Origin: an uncultured Blautia sp.
GTDB taxonomy: Bacteria > Bacillota > Clostridia > Lachnospirales > Lachnospiraceae
Reading direction: 5' to 3'
DNA: 23,226 nucleotides
Assembly (NCBI GenBank): GCA_934426285.1
Contig: CAKRYE010000029.1
Location: 1 to 23,226, forward strand
Shown piece after piece: positions 15,238-22,978 of the stretch (the first letter of the stretch is position 1; the number at the start of each line of letters is the position of its first letter). The notes under the pieces were generated by a model, which ran no database searches, was not told the origin of the DNA, and saw only the letters and a list, made by a program, of their open reading frames with translations. A program made the translations under genes and the position numbers.

Positions 15238-16303
15238 CCTTTATCTGGTCCGGCATGGAAAACCACAGTATCCGGATGAACATTCTTACTGTGTAGGACA
15301 GACAGATTTCTCTCTATCCATGCTTGGACATCTGCAGGCAGTCCTTCTTAACGAAGAATTACCCGATAAAATATCGGGGGTATACTGCAGTCCTTTGTTA
15401 AGAGCTGTTGAGACAGCAGGCCATATGGCACCTGAGCTTCCACATATCATTGTTTCTGATCTGTCAGAACGAAATCTGGGAGAATGGGATGGCCTTTCTT
15501 TTGATGAAATACGCCAGAGATGGCCGGACATTTATAAAGCGCGTGGGAATAACCCTGATCATCCGATCCCGGGAGCAGAAACTCCTGCTGCATCTGGTTT
15601 TCGCTTTTCGCAGGCAGTTCATAAGATTCTTTGCGCTTCTGAAGGTGATATTGCAGTGGTAACTCATACAGATGTAATCTCTTCTTATTTACATGCATTA
15701 CATTCTGATATGTACAGCAGGCAGCGGTTTCGTCTGCCCTGCGGCTCTTACTATCATCTGGAAGTGAATGAAAAAAATAATATTTCTTTCTCTGATCCCA
15801 GTTATATACTGCCTCATCCTGAATTAAATGACGGGCTATGTCTCAGGCTTCGCGATGCTGTTTCTCTGCCCTGTCATGTACAAGCTCACAGTGATGCTGT
15901 TACTGAACTTGCCTGTTATTTATGCAATATTCTGGAATCCAATGGTTATATCTTTGACCAGAAGCTTGTTCGCTCCGGTGCACTTCTGCATGATATTGCC
16001 AGACTTCAGAGGCATCACACGAAAACAGGCGGTGAACTTTTCTTACAGTTAGGTTATCCTGAGATCAGCCAGATCATTTCACAGCACCATGGTCTGCTGG
16101 ACGCCATGCTGGATGAAGCAGCTATTGTATTTCTGGCTGATAAACTGATTCAGGAAACACAGCGTGTAACCATAGAAAAAAGATTTGCCGGCAGCATGAG
16201 TAAATGCAAAAGTCCGGAAGCTCGCAAAGCTCATGAGCAGCAGTTAGAACAAGCCCGCAAACTGCAGGACATGATACAATCACTCTGCCATATCACGCTT
16301 TAG
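15230..16303 (+). CDS. Histidine phosphatase fused to HD-domain hydrolase
   Basis: The protein has 357 residues. Residues 1-200 are a phosphoglycerate-mutase-like (histidine phosphatase) domain: YLVRHGKP (5-12, phospho-accepting His9), SPLLRAVETA (54-63), ERNLGEWDG (80-88, Glu) and VTHTDVI (144-150, second His in THT instead of SHG). Residues 210-330 are an HD metal-dependent phosphohydrolase domain: H217/H220, HD254-255 in LLHDIAR, H286/H287 in QHHG and D304 in LADKL. It should remove phosphate from a small molecule twice or from two sites. A role with molybdopterin precursors, nucleotides or CobC-like metabolites is speculative. The ATG has CGGAGGG seven bases before it and overlaps the preceding stop by 8 bases. 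Confidence 0.85.
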   Translation: MRNLYLVRHGKPQYPDEHSYCVGQTDFSLSMLGHLQAVLLNEELPDKISGVYCSPLLRAVETAGHMAPELPHIIVSDLSERNLGEWDGLSFDEIRQRWPDIYKARGNNPDHPIPGAETPAASGFRFSQAVHKILCASEGDIAVVTHTDVISSYLHALHSDMYSRQRFRLPCGSYYHLEVNEKNNISFSDPSYILPHPELNDGLCLRLRDAVSLPCHVQAHSDAVTELACYLCNILESNGYIFDQKLVRSGALLHDIARLQRHHTKTGGELFLQLGYPEISQIISQHHGLLDAMLDEAAIVFLADKLIQETQRVTIEKRFAGSMSKCKSPEARKAHEQQLEQARKLQDMIQSLCHITL

Positions 16304-16368
16304 TTCAGGCAGACAGACACAACTGGAGCAGAAAAATCACTTAATTTAGTTAGGAGGTATTTTATTAT

Positions 16369-17394
16369 ATGAGAACATTATTTCAGACAATAAAACAACA
16401 ATTCCTGGAGGGAAACGATCTTGTACTTGTTTCCATTACAGCATCCTCAGGGTCTACACCAAGAGGTGCCGGTTCCCGCATGCTGGTCGGAAAAAACGGC
16501 AGAATTTCCGGAACCATCGGAGGTGGAGCTGTAGAATATCGTGCTGAATGTATGGCATTGGATATTCTTGAAAAAAAGGAATCCTGCGAGCATGAATTCC
16601 GACTGAATCATAAAGATGTTGAAAATATTGGTATGATCTGTGGTGGTGATGTTACGGCCTTTTTCCAGTATCTTGATCATAACGATCCGATTATTATGGA
16701 AATCACGGAAACTGCTGAAAAATTCTATGAAGAGCGAAAAGATTTCTGGCTGATCTGCGATCTTCTCACCACCTCCGGTGTGAGCCTCTACAGTCCTGCA
16801 TGCGGTCTCATCGGAACTGCCAATGTTCCTTCTTCTGTATTATCTTCTTTGTCTGCAAAGCCACACCGATATCACAGTGAAGATTATGATCTGTTTTCTG
16901 AACAGATTGGAACCTCAGGAACTGTCTATGTATTCGGCGGTGGACATGTCTCACAAAAGCTTGTCCCAATCCTTGCAAGCGTTGATTTTCGCTGTGTTGT
17001 CCTGGATGACCGGCCGGAATTTACAAATCCTGCTCTTTTCCCAGGAGCAGTTGAAACAATACTTTGTGATTTCAACCATCTGGACCAGTATGTTTCTATT
17101 ACAGCTGCTGATTATTGCTGCGTCATGACACGTGGACATTCCTATGATACCATTGTACAGGCACAGCTTCTCGCTACACCTGCATGTTATATAGGCGTCA
17201 TTGGAAGCCGTGCAAAAAAAGCTGCTGTATTTCGCCGTCTGATTGAAGAATACAACATTAATGAACAAGATTTAAACCGTATCATTTCACCTATAGGACT
17301 GGAGATCAAAGCAGAAACACCGGCTGAAATCGCCATCTCCATCATAGGACAGATGATCCAGGTTCGCGCTGACAGAAAGGCTACATCAAAATGA
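16369..17394 (+). CDS. xdhC: XdhC-family Mo-hydroxylase maturation factor
   Basis: XdhC proteins bind molybdenum cofactor and help insert a sulfurated cofactor into xanthine-oxidase-family enzymes, here presumably the divergently encoded aldehyde oxidoreductase. The 341-residue protein has the N-terminal XdhC/CoxI part with SGSTPRGAG (27-35), GTIGGGAVE (48-56) and MICGGDV (89-95, Cys91), and the C-terminal Rossmann part with VFGGGHVSQ (188-196), RGHSYD (255-260), YIGVIGSRAKK (274-284) and SPIGLEIKAETPAEIAISI (307-325). Length and motifs are complete. GGAGG stands 11 bases before the ATG. The start of the next gene overlaps the stop by 4 bases (ATGA). Confidence 0.93.
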   Translation: MRTLFQTIKQQFLEGNDLVLVSITASSGSTPRGAGSRMLVGKNGRISGTIGGGAVEYRAECMALDILEKKESCEHEFRLNHKDVENIGMICGGDVTAFFQYLDHNDPIIMEITETAEKFYEERKDFWLICDLLTTSGVSLYSPACGLIGTANVPSSVLSSLSAKPHRYHSEDYDLFSEQIGTSGTVYVFGGGHVSQKLVPILASVDFRCVVLDDRPEFTNPALFPGAVETILCDFNHLDQYVSITAADYCCVMTRGHSYDTIVQAQLLATPACYIGVIGSRAKKAAVFRRLIEEYNINEQDLNRIISPIGLEIKAETPAEIAISIIGQMIQVRADRKATSK

Positions 17395-18251
17395 TGGCAA
17401 AATCAGTATATAAAACTGTAATATTTGGTGCCGGACAAATTGGACAAATGACCGCAAGACTTCTCAGCAGTCCCTGTCAGCTCCTGTGCTTTGCTGATAA
17501 TGACCCCCATAAACACGGATCATATATTGGAAATATTCCAGTCTGTTCTCCGGATACTGCAGCAGCACTTCTCCCGGATCTGGTCATCCTGGGAGTTCTG
17601 GATGAAGAACGGCGCAATTCTATGATAAAACAGATGGAAAACTTGGGTTATCACGGACCTTTTCGCGATCCCTCCGTCCTTCGCATGTTTGACGCACGGG
17701 TTGCTGTTATGCGTCTTTTATCTGAGCAGATCTATCAATTGGATATTCCGGGAAATGTTGCAGAACTAGGTGTTTTTCGAGGTGAATTTTCTTCCCTGAT
17801 CAGTGCAGCCTTTCCAGACCGAAAAATCCATCTTTTTGATACTTTTGAGGGCTTTTCAGAAAAGGATATCACAATAGAAGCCTCCGGTAATCTGTCCCGT
17901 GCCAAAACAGGTGATTTTTCTTCTACTGATATTGACTCTGTTCTTCATGTTATGCCTGATCCTACACATACTGTAATCCACAAAGGATGGTTTCCGGATA
18001 CCTTTTCCGATGTCACAGATGAAACATTCTGTTTTGTATCTCTGGACGCAGATCTCTATGCTCCAACTGCTGCTGCACTTCCTCTGTTCTATGAACGCCT
18101 GGCCACCGGAGGAGTTCTCCTGATCCACGATGTGTACAGTACACAGTTTTCCGGATGTCGAAAAGCGGTCGAGGAATTCTGTCTGAAAAACCATCTGTTT
18201 GCAGATCCTGTATGCGATCTGCATGGAAGCGCAATGATCCGAAAATTATAA
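17391..18251 (+). CDS. Rossmann-fold domain fused to TylF/MycF-type O-methyltransferase
   Basis: The protein has 286 residues. Residues 1-100 are a short NAD-binding-like fold, with GAGQIGQMTA (13-22), FADNDPHKHG (34-43) and PDLVILGV (62-69). A metal-dependent methyltransferase of the TylF/MycF/NovP family follows from about 105: NVAELGVFRGEFS (122-134, SAM site), IHLFDTFEGF (146-155), SLDADLYAPT (217-226, Asp pair for the metal) and LLIHDVYS (243-250). Known relatives methylate sugars of macrolides and similar natural products. Nothing here indicates a natural-product cluster, so the acceptor is unknown. It overlaps xdhC by ATGA (an alternative ATG is the next codon). A terminator hairpin follows directly. 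Confidence 0.85.
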   Translation: MMAKSVYKTVIFGAGQIGQMTARLLSSPCQLLCFADNDPHKHGSYIGNIPVCSPDTAAALLPDLVILGVLDEERRNSMIKQMENLGYHGPFRDPSVLRMFDARVAVMRLLSEQIYQLDIPGNVAELGVFRGEFSSLISAAFPDRKIHLFDTFEGFSEKDITIEASGNLSRAKTGDFSSTDIDSVLHVMPDPTHTVIHKGWFPDTFSDVTDETFCFVSLDADLYAPTAAALPLFYERLATGGVLLIHDVYSTQFSGCRKAVEEFCLKNHLFADPVCDLHGSAMIRKL

Positions 18252-18297
18252 AAAGAAACGCCGGAACCGGTATTTACCGGAACCAGCGTTTCTTTTT
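18251..18297. terminator. Hairpin terminator after the plus-strand Mo-maturation operon
   Basis: Outer arms AAAGAAACGC (18252-18261) and GCGTTTCTTT (18286-18295) enclose GG/CC pairs and an inner CCGGT-ATTT-ACCGG stem (18267-18280). It starts at the stop codon of the methyltransferase fusion. The A- and T-runs on the two sides make it usable for both strands. On the other strand it is 45 bases beyond the binding-protein gene end at 18342. Confidence 0.88.
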
Positions 18298-18341
18298 CAT
18301 TTATTTATTGTATAGCCCTTTTCCACGTCCATGCCTAACCT

Positions 18342-19466
18342 TTATAAAGTTCCTTTCAGAACATTTTCCAACTGTTCATCGGACAGATCAACATGATAAA
18401 AAAGATCGAAAAATTTATGTATTTCTTCATTGATATCACATTTAATATATTCCGGATAAATCAATGCTGAGAACCATCGCATACCGATCAGACGATTTGG
18501 TCCTGCCGGACGATCCACCCAGCTAAACGGTGCATTAGGAGTTCCATAAACCTTTTGGTCCTGTACTGCTTTTAATGAAGCATAATCCGGATTGCTCAGG
18601 ATATCTTCTACTGCTGAATTTCCGCTTTTATCTGCCTTTGGTTCACCATTTACAACAATCACATCCGGATCCCATGCAAGAAGCTGTTCTGCTGAAATCT
18701 GAACACGAGATCCATCTCCCAATTCCAGATCTGCAACATTGACTGCATTGATGGCATCAAGAATCTGTGCATGCTGGGATCCCCTGGGTGCAGTTTCCAG
18801 TGAATCCTCTCCATTACCGAAGTATACACTGACTTTCTTTTCTTCTGGAATATCTGAAAGTGCATTAATATCAGTAAATACCTGCTCCGCATACTGAGCA
18901 AGCTCTTCTGCATGATCTTCTACGCCAAGAAGTTCGCCCATAAAACGAAAAGCTTCCGCAGAATTATTAAGCTCATTGTCTACTGCAACAACCGGAATTC
19001 CAAGGCTTTCTGATAACGCATCGCAATCAGAAACCATTGTATCATTAATCTTTCCACTATTAATAGCAATTGTAGGATTGGCAGCAATCACTGCTTCATA
19101 ATTGACAGCATCACCCATTCCAAAATTAGGAAGATCCTGATATTTTTCCAGAATAATAGATTTCTCAACATCATTCAGTTCATAATTCCACCCAAGAAGC
19201 TTATCCGGTGCAACCATATACAGAAAAATTGCAGCTACCGGACCTGCTGAAAAAACAGATTCAATATTTTCTGCTGCAGGGACCGTTACTTTTCTTCCTG
19301 CCATGTCTGTGATCTCACGGGTTTCAGCAGTTTCCTGCGTGGCATCCTGCTCCCCACTCTGCGCCGGCTCTTCAGTAGCAGCCTTCGTTTCAAAATATCC
19401 TGTTAAAAGACTGACTGACATCACCAGACATATAAGCAGAGCCAAAAGTTGTCTGTGCTTTTTCAT
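18342..19466 (-). CDS. Substrate-binding protein of BtuF/FecCD-type ABC importer (molybdate or metal chelate)
   Basis: The product has 374 residues when started at the ATG at 19466, which has AAGGAG correctly spaced. The frame is open nine codons further upstream, but that ATG lacks a site. A basic start and hydrophobic stretch (residues 1-27) form a signal peptide. The position where a lipobox Cys would be expected (LLTG then Cys) reads Tyr, so secretion with cleavage after TKA (29) is more likely than lipid anchoring. A Thr/Glu/Gln-rich linker (30-50) precedes the TroA/BtuF-type lobes: REITDMAGRKVTVP, LGWNYEL, NPTIAI, WDPDVIVVNG, and WVDRPAGPNRLIG near the C-terminus. It should capture a ligand outside the membrane for the divergent permease and ATPase. 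H. influenzae MolA shows this fold can bind molybdate or tungstate, which fits the neighbours, but iron chelates or cobamides are not excluded. Confidence 0.82.
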   Translation of the reverse strand: MKKHRQLLALLICLVMSVSLLTGYFETKAATEEPAQSGEQDATQETAETREITDMAGRKVTVPAAENIESVFSAGPVAAIFLYMVAPDKLLGWNYELNDVEKSIILEKYQDLPNFGMGDAVNYEAVIAANPTIAINSGKINDTMVSDCDALSESLGIPVVAVDNELNNSAEAFRFMGELLGVEDHAEELAQYAEQVFTDINALSDIPEEKKVSVYFGNGEDSLETAPRGSQHAQILDAINAVNVADLELGDGSRVQISAEQLLAWDPDVIVVNGEPKADKSGNSAVEDILSNPDYASLKAVQDQKVYGTPNAPFSWVDRPAGPNRLIGMRWFSALIYPEYIKCDINEEIHKFFDLFYHVDLSDEQLENVLKGTL

Positions 19467-19518
19467 AAACTTTCTCCTTTCTTTTCTCCGCATTACTCAT
19501 AATTGACGCTTATTGAAA

Positions 19519-19547
19519 TTGACTATACAATTTTTAAGTATTATAAT
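19519..19547 (+). promoter_or_regulatory. Sigma-70-type promoter for the importer permease operon
   Basis: TTGACT (19519-19524) and TATAAT (19542-19547) are separated by exactly 17 bases. Transcription should start near 19554, leaving a leader of about 80 bases before the permease ATG at 19636. It is the best-formed promoter I see in the window. Confidence 0.7.
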
Positions 19548-19554
19548 GTATATG

Positions 19555-19578
19555 CGAATAGTTTTTAAAAACAATTCG
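19555..19578. promoter_or_regulatory. Inverted repeat at the importer transcription start (candidate operator)
   Basis: The 24 bases read CGAAT-A-GTTTTT followed by AAAAAC-A-ATTCG. The arms are complementary except for one A/A position. The repeat begins where the promoter at 19519-19547 should start transcription, a usual place for a repressor to block. The site also lies between the divergent binding-protein and permease genes, so one protein could control both. A Fur-, DtxR- or ModE-like protein could use it, but none is indicated by sequence match. Confidence 0.5.
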
Positions 19579-19635
19579 GTTTTTCTGAGTATAACACTGC
19601 AAATTTGGTTAGTCAAGTTACAAGGATGAATGATT

Positions 19636-20679
19636 ATGAATCTGACAGCTAATGAAAAAAACGCCGCCGCTGCCCGACAAAGACGATATGTTCTGCTGTT
19701 GACGGTTATGCTGGCACTTTTGTTTATCATTATAGTACTCTCATTCTGGGTAGGATATTATCCGCTTACGCCAGTACAGGTACTAAATGCATTTTTATCA
19801 AAATTTGGTTTTAAAGGAGATATTTTACCACAGGCAGTTACCATATTCTGGAATATCCGTCTGCCCCGTATTCTGTCTGCTTTATTTATTGGTGCTTCCC
19901 TTTCGGTAGCAGGTGCAACCTATCAGGGAATGTTTCGCAATCCACTGGTATCTCCGGATATCCTTGGAGTTTCTTCCGGTGCAAGTCTCGGAGCTGCTTT
20001 TGCAATTTTAAACGGAGCTTCCAACTGGATGATTCAGCTTTCTGCTTTTGCAGGTGGTGTGGCCGCAGTAGCCGCATCCTATCTTATCAGCCGAAAAACC
20101 GCACATTCCCAGACTCTCAGTCTTGTTCTGACCGGAACTATGATCATGTCGCTCTGCAATGCCGGTGTCACAATGATCAAATATGTGGCAGACCCCAATG
20201 ATGTTCTCCAGCAAATTACTTTCTGGCTTATGGGCAGCTTAACCAAAACCACAACCAAATCCTTTTCCTGGAGTGTTCTTCCAATGATCATTGGATTAAG
20301 TCTGATTTTTATTTTTCGATGGCAGATCAATCTGCTGACTTTGGATGAAGAAGAAGCCAAAAGTTTAGGAATCAATGTGCGTAAATATCGTCTGATTTTT
20401 ATAGTCGCTTCCACATTACTCAGCGCCGCTGCAGTCTGTCTTGGAGGATTGATCGGATGGGTCGGGCTAATGATCCCCCATCTGGCACGTGCACTGGTTG
20501 GCGTTGATTACAGAAGGCTGATACCTGCAAGTGCGATCCTTGGTGGCGGATACCTGATACTTGTTGATGATATTTCCCGTTCCCTTTTGTCCATGGAACT
20601 TCCACTTGGCGTTGTCACAAGTATCATGGGCGCCCCCTTCTTTATCTATCTTATCATCAAACGAAAGGAGCGCGCGTAA
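19636..20679 (+). CDS. FecCD/BtuC-type ABC importer permease
   Basis: This 347-residue integral membrane protein has an estimated nine to ten hydrophobic segments. It shows the family's central loop, GASLSVAGATYQGMFRNPLVSPDILGVSSGASLG (about 87-120), and GLIGWVGLMIPHLARALVG (about 276-294). It forms the channel of a siderophore/cobalamin/molybdate-type importer. I choose the ATG at 19636, nine bases after AGGA. The in-frame ATG at 19630 is too close to that site. It is divergent from the binding-protein gene and lies four bases before the ATPase gene. Ligand choice is not readable from the permease. Confidence 0.9.
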   Translation: MNLTANEKNAAAARQRRYVLLLTVMLALLFIIIVLSFWVGYYPLTPVQVLNAFLSKFGFKGDILPQAVTIFWNIRLPRILSALFIGASLSVAGATYQGMFRNPLVSPDILGVSSGASLGAAFAILNGASNWMIQLSAFAGGVAAVAASYLISRKTAHSQTLSLVLTGTMIMSLCNAGVTMIKYVADPNDVLQQITFWLMGSLTKTTTKSFSWSVLPMIIGLSLIFIFRWQINLLTLDEEEAKSLGINVRKYRLIFIVASTLLSAAAVCLGGLIGWVGLMIPHLARALVGVDYRRLIPASAILGGGYLILVDDISRSLLSMELPLGVVTSIMGAPFFIYLIIKRKERA

Positions 20680-20683
20680 TTAT

Positions 20684-21490
20684 ATGCTTCTGGAAATTGA
20701 AAATGTTTTTGGCGGTTACGGCAATGGTGATATTTTAAAAGGTATCAGCTGTAGCGCAGACTATGGTGATGTGCTTTGTCTGCTTGGTCCTAATGGCTGC
20801 GGAAAGACCACTCTGTTCCGCATGATATTAGGTTCCCTTCCTGTTTCTAATGGAAAAATAAAGATAGCCGGAAAAAATATTAGTGACTTTACAACCAAAA
20901 CACTGGCAAATATGATTGCATATATTCCCCAATATCATTCCCCTGTATTTGCCTATACAGTTCTTGATATGGTAATTATGGGGCGTGCTTCTCATTTCTC
21001 CGCATTTGAAACCCCAAAAGAGCCTGATCAGGAAGCAGCTTTTGCTGCCTTGGAGAAAGTAAATGCCCTGCCTCTTGCTAACAGGAAATATACTTCCTTA
21101 AGCGGAGGACAAAGGCAATTGGTTTTAATTGCCCGTGCAATCTGTCAGTCTGCAAAAATCTTCATCATGGACGAGCCAGCCGCCAATCTGGATTATGCAA
21201 ATCATCAGCTTCTCATGGAAGTAATTTCAGGGCTGGCCAACCAGGGATATTGCATTATTATGTCAACACATAGTCCTGAGCATCCCTTTTCTGTGGGAAA
21301 CAAAGTTCTTCTCATGAAATCCGGAAAGGTTATGGGATTCGGTTCTCCCAAAGAAATCATTACATCTGAAGCCTTACAATCTGTTTACGATATTGAAATG
21401 GATGTGATAACCACACACGACCGTTATGGCTGTGAACGAACGATCTGTTTACCGGTAAACAGATCAGCAAAAACATTTCAGGAGGAATGA
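20684..21490 (+). CDS. ABC importer ATPase (FepC/BtuD type)
   Basis: The 268-residue ATPase powers the neighbouring permease. Walker A is GPNGCGKTT (35-43), the Q-loop Gln is at 83 (IPQ), the signature is LSGGQ (139-143), Walker B is IFIMDEP (159-165), the D-loop is NLD (168-170) and the switch His is in MSTHS near 197. The ATG at 20684 is chosen. The frame is open upstream as far as 20561, but that part overlaps the permease gene in another frame and is not protein-like. An AAAGGAG stands 13 bases upstream, a little far. The C-terminal 40 residues (about 228-268) resemble the usual FepC-type tail. The next gene follows after three bases. Confidence 0.92.
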   Translation: MLLEIENVFGGYGNGDILKGISCSADYGDVLCLLGPNGCGKTTLFRMILGSLPVSNGKIKIAGKNISDFTTKTLANMIAYIPQYHSPVFAYTVLDMVIMGRASHFSAFETPKEPDQEAAFAALEKVNALPLANRKYTSLSGGQRQLVLIARAICQSAKIFIMDEPAANLDYANHQLLMEVISGLANQGYCIIMSTHSPEHPFSVGNKVLLMKSGKVMGFGSPKEIITSEALQSVYDIEMDVITTHDRYGCERTICLPVNRSAKTFQEE

Positions 21491-21493
21491 TAC

Positions 21494-22378
21494 ATGGACT
21501 CTATATTGGATTATTTTATTTCTCTGCAGGAATCTCAGCCTGCAGAATTACCTGAGCGGGCTATAGAAAGATGGAATAAACGTGCAGAGTTTTGGGAAGA
21601 CGCACGCAAAAAGAAAGAAAAAGGTGACGAACGTGTCATCAGCGCAATAAACTACCTGAATTCCAAAGGACTTCTTGAAAAAAATTATGACGTTGCAGAT
21701 ATTGGATGCGGTCCCGGACGATTTGCTGCTGCATTTGCCAGATATGTACACAAAGTAGTGGGGCTGGATATTTCTGATAAAATGGTTAAACACGGAATGG
21801 AACATATCCAAAATGAAGGCTTAAATAACGCTATACTCTATACATGTAATTTTCAGACATTAGATATTGATAAATCGGAATATAAGCATGCATTTGATTT
21901 GGTATTCAGTTCCATGACACCTGCGATCCACAATATGGACGGACTGATAAAATCTATAGAAATGAGCAGGGCATGGTGCTGTAATATCACGCATCTTGAC
22001 AGACGAAATTCACTCAGAGAACAGATCTTGCAGGAAGTATTTGACAAACAAACAGCACCCCAATGGAATGGGCGATGGTTTTTCTCTCTTTTCAATGTAT
22101 TATTTCTTCTTGGATATAATCCTGAAACAAGCTATGAAAAACTCCATCGTGAAACCTGGGTAACTCCGGATGAACAATATATTGATTTCCTTATGGAATA
22201 CATGCTTCCTTCTGAAGAACATACACAGGAAAATGCAAATAAAATCATGCACTGGATTCAATCTCACTTAAACAAAGATGGACAGATCAAGGAAATAACT
22301 GATTCCACTTATGGAAGAATTCTCTGGGATGTTCGAAACAAAACAATGCGACCTGATTATGGAACTATTATAAAATGA
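21494..22378 (+). CDS. Class I SAM-dependent methyltransferase in the importer operon
   Basis: This 294-residue methyltransferase has motif I at DVADIGCGPGRFAAAFA (about 65-81), the acidic strand-2 end VVGLDIS (about 88-94) and LVFSSMTPAIHNM (about 135-147). The N-terminal 60 residues are helical with a conserved-looking RWNKRAEFWED stretch, seen in methyltransferases encoded next to metal importers. The C-terminal third has WVTPDEQY and a long helical region. The substrate is unknown. It could act on a ligand brought in by the importer or on something released from it. The ATG has AGGAGGA eight bases upstream. The next gene overlaps its stop (ATGA). Confidence 0.85.
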   Translation: MDSILDYFISLQESQPAELPERAIERWNKRAEFWEDARKKKEKGDERVISAINYLNSKGLLEKNYDVADIGCGPGRFAAAFARYVHKVVGLDISDKMVKHGMEHIQNEGLNNAILYTCNFQTLDIDKSEYKHAFDLVFSSMTPAIHNMDGLIKSIEMSRAWCCNITHLDRRNSLREQILQEVFDKQTAPQWNGRWFFSLFNVLFLLGYNPETSYEKLHRETWVTPDEQYIDFLMEYMLPSEEHTQENANKIMHWIQSHLNKDGQIKEITDSTYGRILWDVRNKTMRPDYGTIIK

Positions 22379-22959
22379 AATGGAACTTTACTATGACTCA
22401 ACATATATTTTTAACTGGCAAAAAACATATTGGAAAATCTACATTGATTCAAAAGATATTAGACGATTATAAGAAAACCGCTGATGGATTCCTGACTGTC
22501 CGCACAAAAGACTATCTGAAGGATCAGTATTCAGTTCATATGTACCATCTAAAAGAGAAGGAGCTTCCAAACGAATCTAATCTTTTGTTTTTATGCGGAA
22601 AAACAGATGAACACACTGCCGATACCTTTGATCGTCTTGGATGCAATATTCTTTCCATGTGTTCTGACTGCTCTTTAATTGTTATGGATGAACTTGGTCC
22701 ACATGAAGCAGACGCTGCTTTATTTCGAAAAAAAATCCTAAACCTTTTGGACGGGCAGACTCCCATTTTAGGGGTATTGCAGGAACCTGCAGAATCTTTC
22801 TGGCCTGAAATTGTAAATCACCCAACGGTAGAAATCATTACAATTTCTGAAGACAATCGAAATGATCGCTCTTTACTTAATCACATTCAATATAAAATCT
22901 CGTCTCCTAATGATTACTCCCGGGGCTATGCGATCGGAACTAACCAAAGGGTCAAGTAG
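22375..22959 (+). CDS. THEP1-like nucleoside-triphosphatase
   Basis: This 194-residue P-loop protein has Walker A GKKHIGKST (15-23) and a Walker-B-type strand LIVMDELGPHE (101-111), the pattern of the NTPase_1/THEP1 family, which hydrolyse ATP or GTP with broad base choice in vitro. The C-terminal part (ISEDNRNDRSLLNHIQ) is typical of the family. There is no membrane segment. The ATG overlaps the preceding TGA (ATGA). An alternative ATG at 22393 would remove six residues. Why such an NTPase accompanies an importer and a methyltransferase is unclear. A terminator follows. Confidence 0.8.
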   Translation: MKWNFTMTQHIFLTGKKHIGKSTLIQKILDDYKKTADGFLTVRTKDYLKDQYSVHMYHLKEKELPNESNLLFLCGKTDEHTADTFDRLGCNILSMCSDCSLIVMDELGPHEADAALFRKKILNLLDGQTPILGVLQEPAESFWPEIVNHPTVEIITISEDNRNDRSLLNHIQYKISSPNDYSRGYAIGTNQRVK

Positions 22960-22978
22960 CCTTGTCAAGTAAAAAAAT

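Noticed and set aside
4955..18251. Complete mobile element carrying the Mo-hydroxylase cluster
   Set aside because: No integrase, transposase, or terminal repeats flank it, and composition looks like the neighbouring genes. The tRNA-end repeat at 23012 is on one side only.
20561..20683. 41-residue N-terminal extension of the ABC ATPase
   Set aside because: It overlaps the permease gene in another frame and has no ATPase features. The ATG at 20684 gives the usual family length and motif positions.
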